The notes: a model not told the origin generated them from the sequence alone. DNA of 64,000 nt from Corallium rubrum (GCA_964035015.1 CAXIUP010000292.1:473201-537200), one strand, 5' to 3'. Numbered from the stretch's first letter, positions 24,761 through 36,586 are shown. Numbers and translations are program-made.

Positions 24761-24800
24761 ATGACGATGACGACGACGACGACGACGACGACGACGAGGA
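24761..24800. repeat. (GAC)n microsatellite
   Basis: About twelve GAC/GAT units just after the TTAA MITE. Confidence 0.9.
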
Positions 24801-24909
24801 GTTTATGAACGTTTCTTTCTTACTGTATAATATACAGTACTCTTAATACAAAGCTACATTTGTTGTATGTCTTGACATATTAGAATTAGTTACTGCATTA
24901 TATTCCACA

Positions 24910-25190
24910 GATGAACCAACCCAGTTCACCCCAGTGAACTCCATACTTCCTCCCATTCTCCCTTCATATCTGGAACACTAACTTCGGGTCAAAAAGTGAA
25001 GTCAGTCTCTATTACATCACCTTCAGTCCCCCTATATACCTGGCCAAGACATGGTTCACATCAGGGGACTGGAAGCGACTTAATAAGTACAAAATGTTGA
25101 CTTCACTTTTGAAGCATGGTAATGACTGAAGTTAGTGTTCCAGGTATGAGGGATGGATATATGAAATGGGGTTCACTGGTTCACCCTTGT
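24910..25190. repeat. Imperfect foldback repeat
   Basis: Arms CAGTGAAC...TCTGGAACACTAACTTC and GAAGTTAGTGTTCCAG...GTTCACTG pair across a central loop. Probably a degraded MITE; borders approximate. Confidence 0.5.
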
Positions 25191-25409
25191 CCATAAAGAC
25201 CAATAATGCATATAATATTAATGTTTAGAACAAACTACAAAGTCTAAATAATTTCAAATTTAACCAAATGTTTCACTCTCATTTATCTATCTTTTTGCAA
25301 CAGAAGCTGTAACTATTGACAGTTGTAATAAATTGTTCCGGGTAATGTATAAAAGCATTCACCCATGACCCATTAAACATAGTGTAATACACAAAAATTT
25401 TACTAAGGT

Positions 25410-26492
25410 TTAATTGCCCAAACCACCTTGATTGCCTTTCAAAAAGCCTCCTGCATCTTTATATGCAAATCCACCTCTTTGGGAAACAGGCCTTAGCTCA
25501 TGGTATAGTGGAGGGGTTGACTGTTCTAGGAGATAAACCATAGGTGAATGCATATTGTCACCAGGGAGATGATTCACACGAGGTTGGGTAACTGGCACAT
25601 TCGATGGTTGTGGTAAATTACCTTGGTTCTGGCATTGGGGATTACCATTCGTAGATGAAAACTGGAATACTTGGTCAGGTTTCTGAGATGGTACATGGAA
25701 GCCTTGATTGTATGTCATCATACCACACAACAAATTGAAATGCCTCGTTTCCTCTTCTCGAGAATGTTTCATGTCCTCCCTTAAAATCTGCAATAGTTCT
25801 TTAGTTGGGTCATTTTCAATTGTGGTTTGTAATAATTCAAGAGACTTGGCAACTGCATCAGTGTTATGCTTTTTTGTAGCAGGTTTTTTTACCGGCACGT
25901 ACATACTCTTATGTGGGAGGTCCCTTTTTTCTAAAGGATCACCAGAATCATTTCCTTCGTTATCATCATAATCACATGTGCTACTTCCAGCCCCATCATG
26001 AGCAGATGGTTCACAAGCCCTTTCAGGCTGACATGAATCCCTGGTCTTGATTAAGGGATAAAGTAGATTAAACCAATCTCCGTATCCTTTCTCATCAACA
26101 AAGTTTCTTACACCGGACGCAGTTTTGATGGTGAGGCAAACTTTTTTGCATACACTTATACACCATTTAAATTTGGTTCTCATCTGTTGTACAGTGAAAG
26201 GGAAGTTTTCCTCAAAAGTTTCCTGGTATCTCGTGTTTAGTTGAGGCAAAACCTTTTCATAGGCATCAGTATTTTTGGATTTCTTAATATTAGTAAATAC
26301 AAGTTTACGTACCAGCTCTTCATCGTTCACAATGATATCCACCATGTCAGTGATATTACTTTCTTGCCAAATCGATTTCCTGCCAGTTTTTCTTTTCCCT
26401 TTTTTTACAGCGACACTATTATCACTCTCGGCGCTTGTTTCAATAACGTCAGTATCATCAGAGTCGTCATTCCAGCTGAATGGACTCTCTGA
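25410..26492 (-). CDS. Harbinger Myb/SANT-like accessory protein, 5' end missing
   Basis: A minus-strand frame of about 360 codons ends at 25,410. The N-terminal part is acidic and serine-rich. It is followed by a Myb/SANT-like trihelix segment (W at WQESN, then NTRYQETFEENFPFT and VQQMRTKFKW) and a long polar tail. Harbinger elements pair such a protein with the nuclease, for nuclear import and target DNA recognition. The frame stays open beyond 26,492, but a plausible acceptor (ttcag) there suggests this is an internal exon. The upstream exon would lie where the LINE1 tail now begins. Confidence 0.65.
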   Translation of the reverse strand, partial: SESPFSWNDDSDDTDVIETSAESDNSVAVKKGKRKTGRKSIWQESNITDMVDIIVNDEELVRKLVFTNIKKSKNTDAYEKVLPQLNTRYQETFEENFPFTVQQMRTKFKWCISVCKKVCLTIKTASGVRNFVDEKGYGDWFNLLYPLIKTRDSCQPERACEPSAHDGAGSSTCDYDDNEGNDSGDPLEKRDLPHKSMYVPVKKPATKKHNTDAVAKSLELLQTTIENDPTKELLQILREDMKHSREEETRHFNLLCGMMTYNQGFHVPSQKPDQVFQFSSTNGNPQCQNQGNLPQPSNVPVTQPRVNHLPGDNMHSPMVYLLEQSTPPLYHELRPVSQRGGFAYKDAGGFLKGNQGGLGN

Positions 26493-26520
26493 ACGTGGGT
26501 ATTTCGTTGTAGGGTATCCG

Positions 26521-26589
26521 GTCGTTTCGCCCACAAGTCGTTTCGCCCACAGTCGTTTCACCCACAAACCAAAGTCGTTTCGCCCACAA
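26521..26589. repeat. 15-bp tandem repeat at the LINE1 3' end
   Basis: Four copies of GTCGTTTCGCCCACA, some separated by a few bases. On the minus strand they follow the LINE1 3' UTR and precede the Harbinger Myb sequence, so they look like a LINE tail repeat. Confidence 0.75.
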
Positions 26590-26753
26590 ATTACATAGAC
26601 TACATACATAAAGTTGTTTCGCTACCAAACGTCAAATCTGAATGTAGCTTAATACAAACGAACTTTTACATTAATAAAATGAGTACATAAACATTCTTTT
26701 CTTAAAAAGTACTTAATTATTTTCTGAAAGTTCCTTAACTTTTGTACAAATAT

Positions 26754-29700
26754 TTAAAATTCCCAAGGCGCATAGAACGACAAATATGTCCAATTTCTCT
26801 TCATCTTTTTTGAAGATGGCGTGATTCCCGCTGACTCATCATCAAGGCTACTGAGAAAGCATATCCCTTGAATTGGAAGTTTGTTCGTCAAATTGTCCCA
26901 CATTTCGTTTCTTTCCTCGTTTGTTTTACAGCAGTCCATAACAAAATGATATCGTACGTCAGGAAAATGTTTATTGCAGAGCTTACAGGTATAATGGGTT
27001 TCATCGTCAACCACAGCACACATTACTGCCGAGGGAACATTTCCACAAAGCAAATTAACAAGATTTGCAAGCAACTCTCTTTGTTCTGGGTAACGTCTAG
27101 CAACATGCCAGTGAACAGTGGGCTCTAGTTTTTCATGGGTTTTGCTTAAATGGACCAGGGCTGGCTTGCTGCGCATTTCTTCAATCCACAGGTTTGCTTT
27201 TTATTGATTTCTTTAATTACAATGTTACGCCAAACACGTTTGCTGGGAAACGTGCTGGTAGATACATAGTCATCCAGATATTGGTATAAGCCGCATTTCT
27301 TCAAAATTTCAACAATGTCAGCGACAAAGCCAAAAGGTGTTAACTCGCTATGATAAAGAAATGAAAATAGTCTTTGAATAAATAGGGTTTTATGCAAACT
27401 GTTAGACGATGCACGACGTAGCGAACCAAGAAACAATAACTTGCGTTTGTGGATATAGCAAGAAGTTGGCCACATACCTATTGTACCCAATGCACCAGCT
27501 GAGTGTGTTGTTGGGGCCAATCCTTGTAGTCTCTTTGCTGCAAACACACTTGCTCGATCAAATAGTTTGACTTCTGTCGCAGTTAGTCCTGACCAAACCT
27601 CGCAGCCATATAACATAGTTTGCAGAGCAAACGTTTTCCATATGTTTCTCCCACACACTGGATTTAAGCCACCTGGTCGTACTCCCGTGCTTCCTAGTAC
27701 ACCTATTACTGATTTGCCTTTGTTCGCAGCGGTTTTCGATCTTTCGTGACTAGAAAAATTCCCATTCAAGGTAATACCAACATGATCCCACGATGTTTTC
27801 TCTTGTATTTGGACAGCGTTGAGGCGCCAATGTCTTTTTGGCTTTCGCAAGGAGTTCATTTGTGTCGACTCTCCAAATGTCACAACAGTTGTCTTGATTG
27901 GATTGAAGTGAAATCTCCATTTTCTGCTGTAGGTTTCCATCGTGTTTATCATACACTGCAGTCCACTTACTCTTAAGGACATAAGCGTGATATCGTCGGC
28001 CACTAAAACTGAGTTGCACTTTATATCTTCAACAGTGAGTCCACCCTCAGTCGATTTCAGCAACTCCGGAATGTCGTTGTTGTAGCACAGGAACAGCCAT
28101 GGCGAAAGCACCCCCCTGTCTTACTCCTTGATTCACGGAAAACATAGGTGATAGCACGCCATTTAGCGAGACGCAACATCGCATCCTACCATACCAATTT
28201 TTGAGGATTCTCCAAGATTTTCCATTGATTCCTGAGCCAAACAGTTTGTAAAAAAGACCGTCTAGCCATACACAGTCGAAGGCTTTGGACGAGTCCAGGA
28301 AACAACAGTACACTTTACTGCCTCTTTCTACATTATGGTAGATTGACTCCTGTAATGCAAAGCTCGCAATAGCACAACTTTTATTTTCCTGATAAGCGTA
28401 CTGGAAATTGTTGGGTATACCCAACTCCGAAAATTTTGGCATCCATCTGTTCAGGATCAAACGCTCAAACACTTTGCCTACCACGTTTAATAAGGTGATA
28501 CCTCTGTAGTTTTTCTTGTCTAATTTGTTCTTTTTGCCATGCTTCAAAAGTGAAAAGATGCTACCAACAGTCCATGGATCTGCAACATATTCCAATTCCC
28601 TCGCTGCATTAAATATATTTGTTAAAATATGTTGAAGAACGACGTACCCTCCAAATTTAAGGTGTTCGTAGGTGAGTTTGTCAAGACCACTTGCTTTACC
28701 GTTCGGAAGCCTGTCACACACTGCCTTGATTTCACTGATTTCGAATGGATAGTCCAGAGGATCGTCATTTGAATAACTTTCTTCAATGTAGTCGGTCAGT
28801 TTTCTCTCGACAAATTCCTTAAAGTCTTGATCAAAGTCAGGTTCATCTTTGGAAGTGCATAGATCTTCATAATGTTTTTGCCATATACTGAGTAACTCTT
28901 CCTCGTTGTCAATACGCTGTCCGTCAATCTCCAAGGCGTTTCCTTTGTTATTATTTCGTTTCTTCATATTTGATATTTTTTTATAAAATTTACTTCTATC
29001 AATGTCATGCTCCCTTTCTAGTCGCTCGAAAGTATTTATTTCCTCATGGTAGACGGCTCGACATTGAGCCCTACGGAAGTCTCTTTTAGCGTTTTTATAC
29101 GCAATGAAGGATTGGTTATCTTTTTCTCTTGGCTTACCGGTTGCAGACCATATTTTCCAACAGGATTTGATTGTTTTGTTCAACTTTGTAAGCTCTGGAG
29201 TCCAGTAAGATTTAAGAAAGGATCGAGACGTTTTAGTCGGGACGGTTGAAGACGCTGCTGTTTTTAGACTTTCACAAATGTTTCCTACTAGATCTTCAAT
29301 CTTTTCTAAAGAGTCCAATTCAGTCGAAAGGCTTTCTTGGAGGGCCACTGATACTGCATCCTGATATTTTTTAAGGTAGTACTCCTCTTTCATCTTTTCC
29401 CAGACAAAACGCTCTGTGTTAGTTGTAAGGTTCATCTACTTAAAGTAACTTTCAGTTCGCATAAGACGGGAAGATGAAAAGACAAATTTGAGCTAGAATC
29501 AGCCATGACAGCGCTGTGCACGATGGAAGAAAGTGTATCTCTGGAAACTAAAATGTGGTCAATGGTTGTCTTGACCGCCCCACCATTGGCGTAGAAAGTT
29601 TCAACTGGTCCTTTGCAGACGCTTTGCGAGTTCACAGAAATTAAGCCAAAATTTTTCATTACCTTGCAAATTTCACGCCCTCTGCAATTTGTTTTGTCAA

Positions 29701-30280
29701 GGCTTTTTGGACCACCAAATTTTCCAATATGTGCATTCAGGTCACCTGCGATCACAATGGTTCCTTTACCATGAAGTTCACAAAGAATATCCTCTAGTAC
29801 TTCTAAGGAAGATTTAAAAGTAAGAGCTGATTCTGAACTTGTTGGCAAGTAGACACAAATAATGAATATGGGACTGCAACGTGTTGGGGATAGTTTCAAA
29901 GCAATCACTCTATCGTTGCCCATGTCGTCAAGAGTTTCAACAGAAGCGCTCAATTTTTTCCTCCAGAGGAATGCTACACCACCTTTTCCACGTCGAGAAA
30001 TAGAGTCCGGGTTAAGTTCGGAAGAACACTTCCCCCATGTTTTAAAGTCAGGATCCACTGAGTCTAAAAAGGACAGACCATCTGGATGTAGCCAATGTTC
30101 TTGTAGACACATAATATCACAGTTAGAAAGACATGTTCGAAGAAAATTAACACTGTGCTTAACACCGCCGATATTCCAGCTTGTTAGCTTAAGTTTTAGA
30201 CTACCCATTGATGTATATTTATCGTCCAAGCCCGCTCTGGTATTAAGGTTAAAATTTGTGTTACTAGTGAAATGAGCCAT
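26754..30280 (-). pseudogene. LINE1 ORF2: AP endonuclease, reverse transcriptase, C-terminal finger
   Basis: Endonuclease frame from 30,280 to 29,432 with SWNIGG, QEHWLHPD, AGDLNAHIG, TIDHILVS and SFHLPV. RT follows in 28,047-29,435 (GKASGLDKLTYEH, RGITLLNVVGK, FLDSSKAFD, QGVRQGG) and 27,146-28,111 (VADDITL, thumb). The C-terminal region at 26,754-27,176 has a C-x2-C...H...C motif (CKLCNKHF...H...DC). Frame changes near 29,433, about 28,100 and about 27,170 indicate three indels relative to LINE2. ORF2 would nick target DNA and reverse-transcribe the element RNA. Confidence 0.88.
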
Positions 30281-31056
30281 TATACAAGGGTAAAATGTTC
30301 ATGGTAACTTGGGTATCTAATACCTTGCCTTCTACTTTCAGTGCTGGTGTTTGTTTTCATTTTCCCGGATGATACCCAACGTCGACAAGATACAAACTTT
30401 GGCCAAAAGTTGTCAGTCATTATTAGTTTGGTGTTGTTAGAAGGTACAATAAGTTTTGCAGATAATGTACCTTTTCTTTTACTCTTGAAAAGCCTGAGCT
30501 GTGTAGGAGTAACACCCTTATTTCCTAAAAACTTTGTTATCTGCGACTCAGTAGCAGTCTCGACAATGCCGCCTAAAAAGAATCTAGTAGTGTTTCTTCG
30601 TTTCCTTTTTACCCCAATAAATCCATCGTCTTCGTTGTCATCCCTTTCCACCCTAGTCAAATTATCAGGTGAAACAGATATGCTGGCAGTCATACCCATG
30701 TTCTCAGTCGAAGAGCCAGTTGACTTGCTTATTCGTTGTCCTTCATTTCTTTGCATTGTTGCTGTTCTCGACCCTGTTGACGTTGATACTGCTGTTCTTG
30801 GTCACCTTGTACACCAGAGACTGTATCAGCGCAGCTAGATTGGACTTTTGCGCTGTAAAGCGTTTTTGCTGAAGATCAAAGCATTTGAACGCTTAATTGC
30901 TCCTGGGTGCCAGCATTTGGCGATCCACAACGACTTTCGATAACAACATCTTGAACATCATCTCTTTGGGAAGTACAGGCTATAGGGGTTACCACCACAC
31001 CAGTGTCTGAATCACAATCTGCCAAGATTATGGGCTGATTTGCAGGCCCAATGGCT

Positions 31057-31059
<3 letters not shown>

Positions 31060-31088
<29 letters not shown>

Positions 31089-31115
31089 TCCGTCGTCGTC
31101 GTCGTCGTCGTCGTT
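31060..31115. repeat. Adjacent CTG and TCG triplet repeats in LINE1 ORF1
   Basis: About eleven GCT/CTG triplets next to seven GTC/TCG triplets. They lie in the coding region, and the reading frame afterwards is uncertain. Confidence 0.9.
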
Positions 31116-31248
31116 GTTGCAGCATCAATGCCTTATTTTCTTCGCACTTCTTATTTGCATTCCACAAGCGTTCATTTACCTCCTTCAGCATAGCAATTTC
31201 TTTTCCCTGAGATATTATTAAATCTTTAAGATCTTTAACCTGAGCTTG

Positions 31249-31254
31249 AAGGAG
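31249..31254. repeat. Target-site duplication of element B, left copy (aaggag)
   Basis: aaggag before the left terminus, identical to 44,158-44,163. Removing B and one copy restores an uninterrupted LINE1 ORF1 frame (SLDVALLQAQVKD). Confidence 0.97.
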
Positions 31255-31798
31255 TATGAGGGGTGATTACCGCCAAAATCAAATATTCTATTATGCAATT
31301 CCAATATGACATTTTACACATCGAAACGAACATTATGCAATTCTCATTTGGCATTGTACAATGCTGTTATGCAGTTCTAAAACTCATTTTGCAATGAACA
31401 TTTACAGTATGCTATTATGCTATTCTGTATTTCATTATGCTATTCTGCATTCTATTATGCTATTCTGTATTCTATTATGTTACTTTGTATTTGATTATGC
31501 TGTATTTCATTATGCTACTTTGTATTCATTATGCTATTCTGTATTCCACTATGCTACTTTGTGTTTGATTATGCTATTCTGTATGCCATATTGCCATTCT
31601 GTACGCCATTTATATGCTATTCTGCACGCCATCATGCTCATTACGCTATTCTGTATTCTATTATGCTATTCTGTTATTGTGTATTCTATTATGCTTACGT
31701 CATAGCCTGCATGACACTCAGTATACAAGATTTTCAAGTAGCGGAGAAGGGGAATGGGTCTAGTTTGATGTTGGTCCGCAGCAAAATGGCCGACAACG
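31255..31798 (+). repeat. Left terminal inverted repeat of B, with promoter, leader and start codon
   Basis: About 544 bp. After the terminal ~150 bp comes an array of ~20-bp units of the form TATGCTATTCTGTATTYYAT (about 31,408-31,700), then ~100 bp of leader, then ATGGCCGACAAC at 31,786. The right repeat has the same content and ends at the same codons, differing mainly by a few units of the array. The leader and first codons of both B genes are therefore duplicated sequence. Confidence 0.93.
31408..31700 (+). repeat. Subterminal ~20-bp tandem repeats
   Basis: About fourteen imperfect units (TATGCTATTCTGTATTCTAT type). The mirror-image array lies at about 43,770-44,000 with fewer units. Candidate transposase-binding sites. 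Confidence 0.85.
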
Positions 31799-32870
31799 GA
31801 GAAGAACCCAAAAGCAATTCAAACAATATAAACCAAGGGATAAAGCTATTACGAGAAGCGACGGAATTACTTGCTGGAGCTTGCGACAAATCCGACAATA
31901 CTGTCCAATCTACGAACAACACGACCGTTTCGCAATCAGCAAGTAGAAGTGAAAGAGTTTGTGCAAATTTATGTACTCTCTTCGCACCTTATGGGAACGC
32001 AAGTGCTAGCCAGCGACCATCGACCCAGAGCAGAAAGCAGACTGCAATGCCACCACCGAGAAAAAGGGCAAAAAGTGCGCCTGCGTTTTTTAAACCGCGT
32101 GAAACGTGGACGCATGAATTCGTGTGTCTCTGCTACATGCATCAAAAACAAGCTCCTTCAAAAGAAATGAAATGGAAGCTGTAAATGGCTGATTTAGGAA
32201 AGAAAAAAATATGTTTTCATTACAAGGCTGATGCTGTTGAGTTGAAGCGTAAACTTGAGGAAGTATACCCCAAACTTGCTAGTGGTGGTGGTTTTGAAAT
32301 TCTTAGACGAGGAATGCCGAATGAACTGGTACTGTTGGAGCCACCAGCTAGTGGTTATTCTGTTGCATATCTTCGAGACATTGCAGGTCTTGGACAAGCC
32401 ATGGCCTATATACGACCACTTCAGTGCAACTTAGACATGACACCAGCAAGCAAAGTTAACACGTCAGAGGTAACCATTGCTTATTAGCTTAATAAGTTTA
32501 ATACTATAAATGACCACACCCTCCTATACCACATATCACAAAAGTCATATATTTTATATTATGACCCTTATTGGAGTTATTGACTTTTTATTTAAATGTA
32601 TATTTTAATTTTGGTATAACACTCATTAGGTGACTGTATAGAATGTTGGGCCATACATACAAAGGTGGTTGTGTGGGGTTCAGTGACATTCATACAGTGG
32701 GTTGAGGGGGAGGGGGGCATGTCCCTTGACAAAATTTTGAAAATCTAAACTAAGTACTGTATGTAATCTAGCTGTAATGGCATTGAGACCATTTAACTAG
32801 TAAGTTCAGCTCTTTTTGCCTTTGCTTTCTGTCTCATTTTGGTTTGACTGCTTTGAATGCCTAATATTCA

Positions 32871-33107
32871 ATGCTAAAATTTAGTATGGCAAGGTATTCT
32901 GTACATGTATCACTGGGTTGTCCCCCGAAAGGACTCTTTGAGGATCCTCATAGAAATTATTTTGTTCTGTCCAAAGGAGAGGGTAACATCTACTCAGATG
33001 ATGATGTACAGTATATTAACTTTTCTGAGATGTCCTATGAGAGGGAAGGAACCCTTTGCCATAATGGAATAACCCTGGTCTTTGACACAAGGAGAGGGTT
33101 TGAATAA
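32871..33107 (+). other. Unassigned reading frame between B ligase exons
   Basis: An open stretch of 78 codons (acidic middle, YSDDDVQYINFSEMSYE) lies in the intron before the UBZ exon. No donor or homologous segment in A1 or A2 was found. It may be a small lineage-specific exon or chance. Confidence 0.2.
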
Positions 33108-34580
33108 AACATAATCTTGTGTATTTTTTTTTCAAACTAAGAGTACAAGTTCTGCCCCAAAAGTTCAGTGTTTAAAATGCAGTTTGGAACTTCCAGTTAC
33201 TGAAATAAGAAAACATCAGGAAGTATGTGTCAGGTAATCCTTGTAAATCATGTCCATTGGCATTGCTCCAGAAAGTACCACCATCAATTCTACAAGTGTT
33301 TCCTGTATCTGTCTATGCCTTCATGTATTTTAAAATTTTAAAGTCTTGTTAAACTAGTGCAGGTGTATTACATATGTTTAATTACTTAATGTCCCTTTCA
33401 CTCCCAAATACAGAATTTTCCTTACTTTATTATTTTACTCCATCTAATGCCAGATGATTTTACCCATCAATGAGAGAGCTCCCAGAAAGTTGGGAGTGAA
33501 AGGGTTAATATTGGTACTGTATGATTTATATATTCTAGTACATCTTCCACGAGCTATCACAAAGACAGTGGTCACAATAAAGAGGCTGGAACATCTACAC
33601 ATCAATCTCTTGTCAGATAGGAGTTACATATTTATTTTTATATAAATTACAGTCCTGTATGCATGAAACAATTTCAAATGTAAATACCCAACAACACCCC
33701 CAGGGAGTACTGGTACTTCATAATTCCCCACCACTGGGTAAATTTCGTGATTGACTACCCTACTTCTGGGCTGTGAATAAGAGGCAGATTTTCCACCCCC
33801 CCCAAGGCACATTCATATGTACAAAGGATTTTGTACATATTTACTACATGTATACAGAAACATTCATAAATACCTTAAGAAACATCCACTAAGCTTCCCA
33901 AGGTTGTTTTCTTTTGTTAGCCATTCACTCACAAATTCATTATCCTCTCTATCAAATGCATTGATGTCATCAGTGTCCCTGGGGTGTTGTTCGCCCTCGG
34001 AATTGTCTCACACATTACTGATTACTGTAGAGAAGTTTAAATTTTCTGTGTTACTTAGAAAAAAAATTAAAAAATATTTTATATATATATATATATTACC
34101 TCTACAATGCACATAACATATCTTACATATTTTTATCAGGCACCTTTTCATGTGGATCCAACTGATGAAAGAAAGCAGGCTATGGCAAGTGCAACTGTGT
34201 TAAATTTAAGGTTTTTCATGTAAAAGGGGTAACATGTTGCAACTTGTTCAACTGAAATCTTGTTTTTGTATGCTTAACAGAATAATCCAGAGAACTCTAG
34301 TGTTGGCAAAAGACCAAATGGTAGACTAACTATGGGACAGCATTTCTTTGCCATATTTTGAGGCTTAGTTTAATGCAGACATTTATTATACTTAAGATGT
34401 ATTGAAGCTGAAGGAGATGTTTCCAGGTGAAAGTGAGGCCACCCTCCAAGATGTGCTCGACTTCAGCTTTAATGTAGAAGAGGCTATTGATACTCTTGTC
34501 AACAAAAAGGATGGTCAGTAATGTACATTTGCCTCTTTTAAAACCTGAAACATATATGTTGCATCTCAAAACTCTTTGCG

Positions 34581-34596
34581 CAATATTAGAGCAATA

Positions 34597-34636
<40 letters not shown>
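34581..34636. repeat. (AT)n microsatellite followed by a lone hAT-like terminus
   Basis: TA dinucleotides end in CAGGGGTGGACTGG at about 34,638, resembling a hAT end. No partner terminus found. Confidence 0.5.
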
Positions 34637-34639
<3 letters not shown>

Positions 34640-35311
34640 GGGTGGACTGGCTACCTCAGGAGGGCAATTTTGGTTGAAAGGGGCCCATTCCAATAATTAA
34701 ATTACATGTACCTGATTTTACTCTAATATTTTATAGCATTTTAGGTTAATTTTATTCCAACACCGCTTTTAATTGCCATCTTCATAACTCTGTTATCAAA
34801 CTGTTGATTTGCTGGAGTGGAAGGGGAGGGGAGTGTACGATATCACATCAGTTAACATACAGTACAACGGTTGATTAACCCAAAATTTTATAATCCAGGG
34901 GGCTACAGCCAAAAACTGAATATCCCATTATAAGTTAGTCGCTTTTTAGTTGTGCGTAACTTGACCATCGGATATACAGTAGTTATTAATTAAAGTAAAT
35001 TAATTTTCTTCTTTATCAGGTGTTACTTTGCTTACCGCTTGAATTCTGTATATCCATTTGAAAATATAATATAAATATCAGTTTGAAATTAACAATCAAA
35101 ACTTTTTAACTAACTAATTTAAAAACTTGTTATATTAATATATAACATAATATAATATAATATATAATAATAATATTGATTTTGTGACTCACAGTTAAAC
35201 CAACCGGTGATAAAAAGCGGTGCCCTGTGGCGTTCAAAACATCGCGTTACAAATGTCGCGTCAAAAATGCGGCTTTCTATGTAATCGAGTGACATGCCCA
35301 ATATTATACAC

Positions 35312-35446
35312 TTAATGTCTGCTCCCGAGGGAAACAGTTAGTTTTGTTTTCCCGAGAGTCTTGATATTTCCCGAGACGAAGTCGAGGGAAACATCGAGAC
35401 TCGAGGGAAAACAAAACTAACTGTTTCCCGAGGGATCAGACATTAA
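35312..35446. repeat. Foldback MITE
   Basis: TTAATGTCTG...CAGACATTAA arms followed by long matching arms (CCCGAGGGAAACAGTTAGTT and complement). Almost the entire 135 bp is self-complementary. Confidence 0.85.
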
Positions 35447-35964
35447 ATGTTTTGTTATATAGCTTGAGTTTCGCTGAATAATTTCGACGTTTGTCAAGGG
35501 AAAGTACACGAAAGACAAACGCTAAGACTTACGAAAACATTTCGCCTGGCTCCGTAATTTCACTTCAACCAAACAAATATGAGTCTCAGAACAAAAGAAC
35601 GGCAATACATTTCTCCAGTTAATCTTCACACATGCTTTGAAGGCCTATAAATATTCTTTTTTTCGTACCAAACAAGCTTTTGTTTATAGGATGCCGTGAA
35701 GAGTTCAAAGTTCTAGCGGGCAAGTGGGCAACAATTGAAAACTTATTGACCGAGCACTGGCGAGCAGGCAATAAGTTCTCAATTATTGCCCGCTCGGTAG
35801 ACATTGAAATTTATCTAAGGTCATATGACCACAAACCAACCGATGACAGTCATCGTTGCATCCAGTGAAACTCTAGCTATATAGCACTACTTATAATATA
35901 CCCAATTCTCTCCTGGCATTACCACCTTTATATATACAGAACTCGCGATCAAGCTCTCGGCAAC

Positions 35965-36340
35965 GCCCTCCGTGGCTCAGTGGTCAGAGCATTGCACTAG
36001 AATCGCAAGGTCGTGGGTTCAATTCCTGCCGGAAGGCCTGTGTAGTTGCATTTTTCGCAACTGCTCCCGGTTTGGTCTTAAAATGTATATATTCTACACT
36101 CGAATTTTCCTTCACCTAAAATCCCTGGAACATGCTGTGTAATCGAGTGAAATGCCCAATATCACCGCAATTAAGGATTGGCAGTTAGTCGCACTCCCCA
36201 ATTGGCCAGTCTGCTCATGTTTAATTAACTCTCTCATACCCAACTTCAGATAACGATGACTGTAAGATGGAACTTATGCTTAATGAATCTTCTGGCTAGA
36301 CAACTGAGGGTATGTATTGGTCGCCGTGTATATGATTGTA
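35965..36340 (+). repeat. tRNA-derived SINE
   Basis: The head has an A box (TGGCTCAGTGGTCAGAGC), a pairing D stem GCTC/GAGC, an anticodon-like stem-loop and a B box (GGTTCAATTCC), but a mismatched acceptor stem and a long unrelated body. Such a head-plus-body layout is a SINE, not a functional tRNA gene. A body motif (GTAATCGAGTGAMATGCCCA) recurs at 35,281, suggesting a second fragment there. The 3' border is approximate. Confidence 0.7.
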
Positions 36341-36586
36341 ACTAGAGATTCAACTTCACATTGACAAAACACAAAATTTGCTTTCTTATTCTGAAAACTG
36401 CATGGCACTACCTTCGAGCAAAGACATAACAGGTGTTCCATTTTAAAGCTTTCAATATCATGGCAATTTTAAAATCCTTTAGAAAGTTTAAATCCTTGCA
36501 TGTGGCAAATTTCCAATACTCTTAGCCAGGCAATTTGCTACATATACATCCTTCCCAATTTTTAAAGCAGCAGACTTACTGTACAT

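Larger units (their letters stand above)
22260..26510 (+). mobile_element. PIF/Harbinger DNA transposon, right end not found
   Basis: Begins GGCCTGGTTCATACG, a Harbinger-type terminus, directly after TAA (22,257-22,259), the 3-bp TWA target expected for the superfamily. It carries the two hallmark genes: a HARBI1-like DDE nuclease on plus and a Myb/SANT-like DNA-binding partner on minus. The Myb gene is cut near 26.5 kb where the 3' tail of LINE1 starts. The matching inverted terminus was not found elsewhere in the window. Repeated ATTTAATTCAGACGA motifs lie just inside the left end (22,280-22,380). Confidence 0.8.
30280..31254 (-). pseudogene. LINE1 ORF1, C-terminal part
   Basis: From the B insertion point the minus strand reads a coiled-coil-like segment (QAQVKDLKDLIISQGKEIAM), then CGA/GCA triplet runs (31,060-31,115), and an RRM-like region headed by GFIGVKRKRRNTTRFFLGGI ending at 30,280. 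The same GF-V-RKRRN-FFL-GI core occurs in LINE2 ORF1. Stop and ORF2 start overlap as TAATG (30,278-30,282). Confidence 0.75.

Noticed and set aside
29432-29435. Separate endonuclease and RT ORFs as a programmed arrangement in LINE1 and LINE2
   Set aside because: In LINE2 the RT frame stays open further upstream and the frame change falls at a different position, so simple independent indels explain both.
31060-31115. CRISPR-like or protein-repeat signal at triplet runs
   Set aside because: Simple CTG/TCG microsatellites inside a LINE ORF1; no spacer-repeat structure anywhere in the window.
35965-36040. Possible tRNA gene
   Set aside because: A and B boxes are present but the acceptor stem mismatches and an unrelated body follows; better explained as a SINE head.
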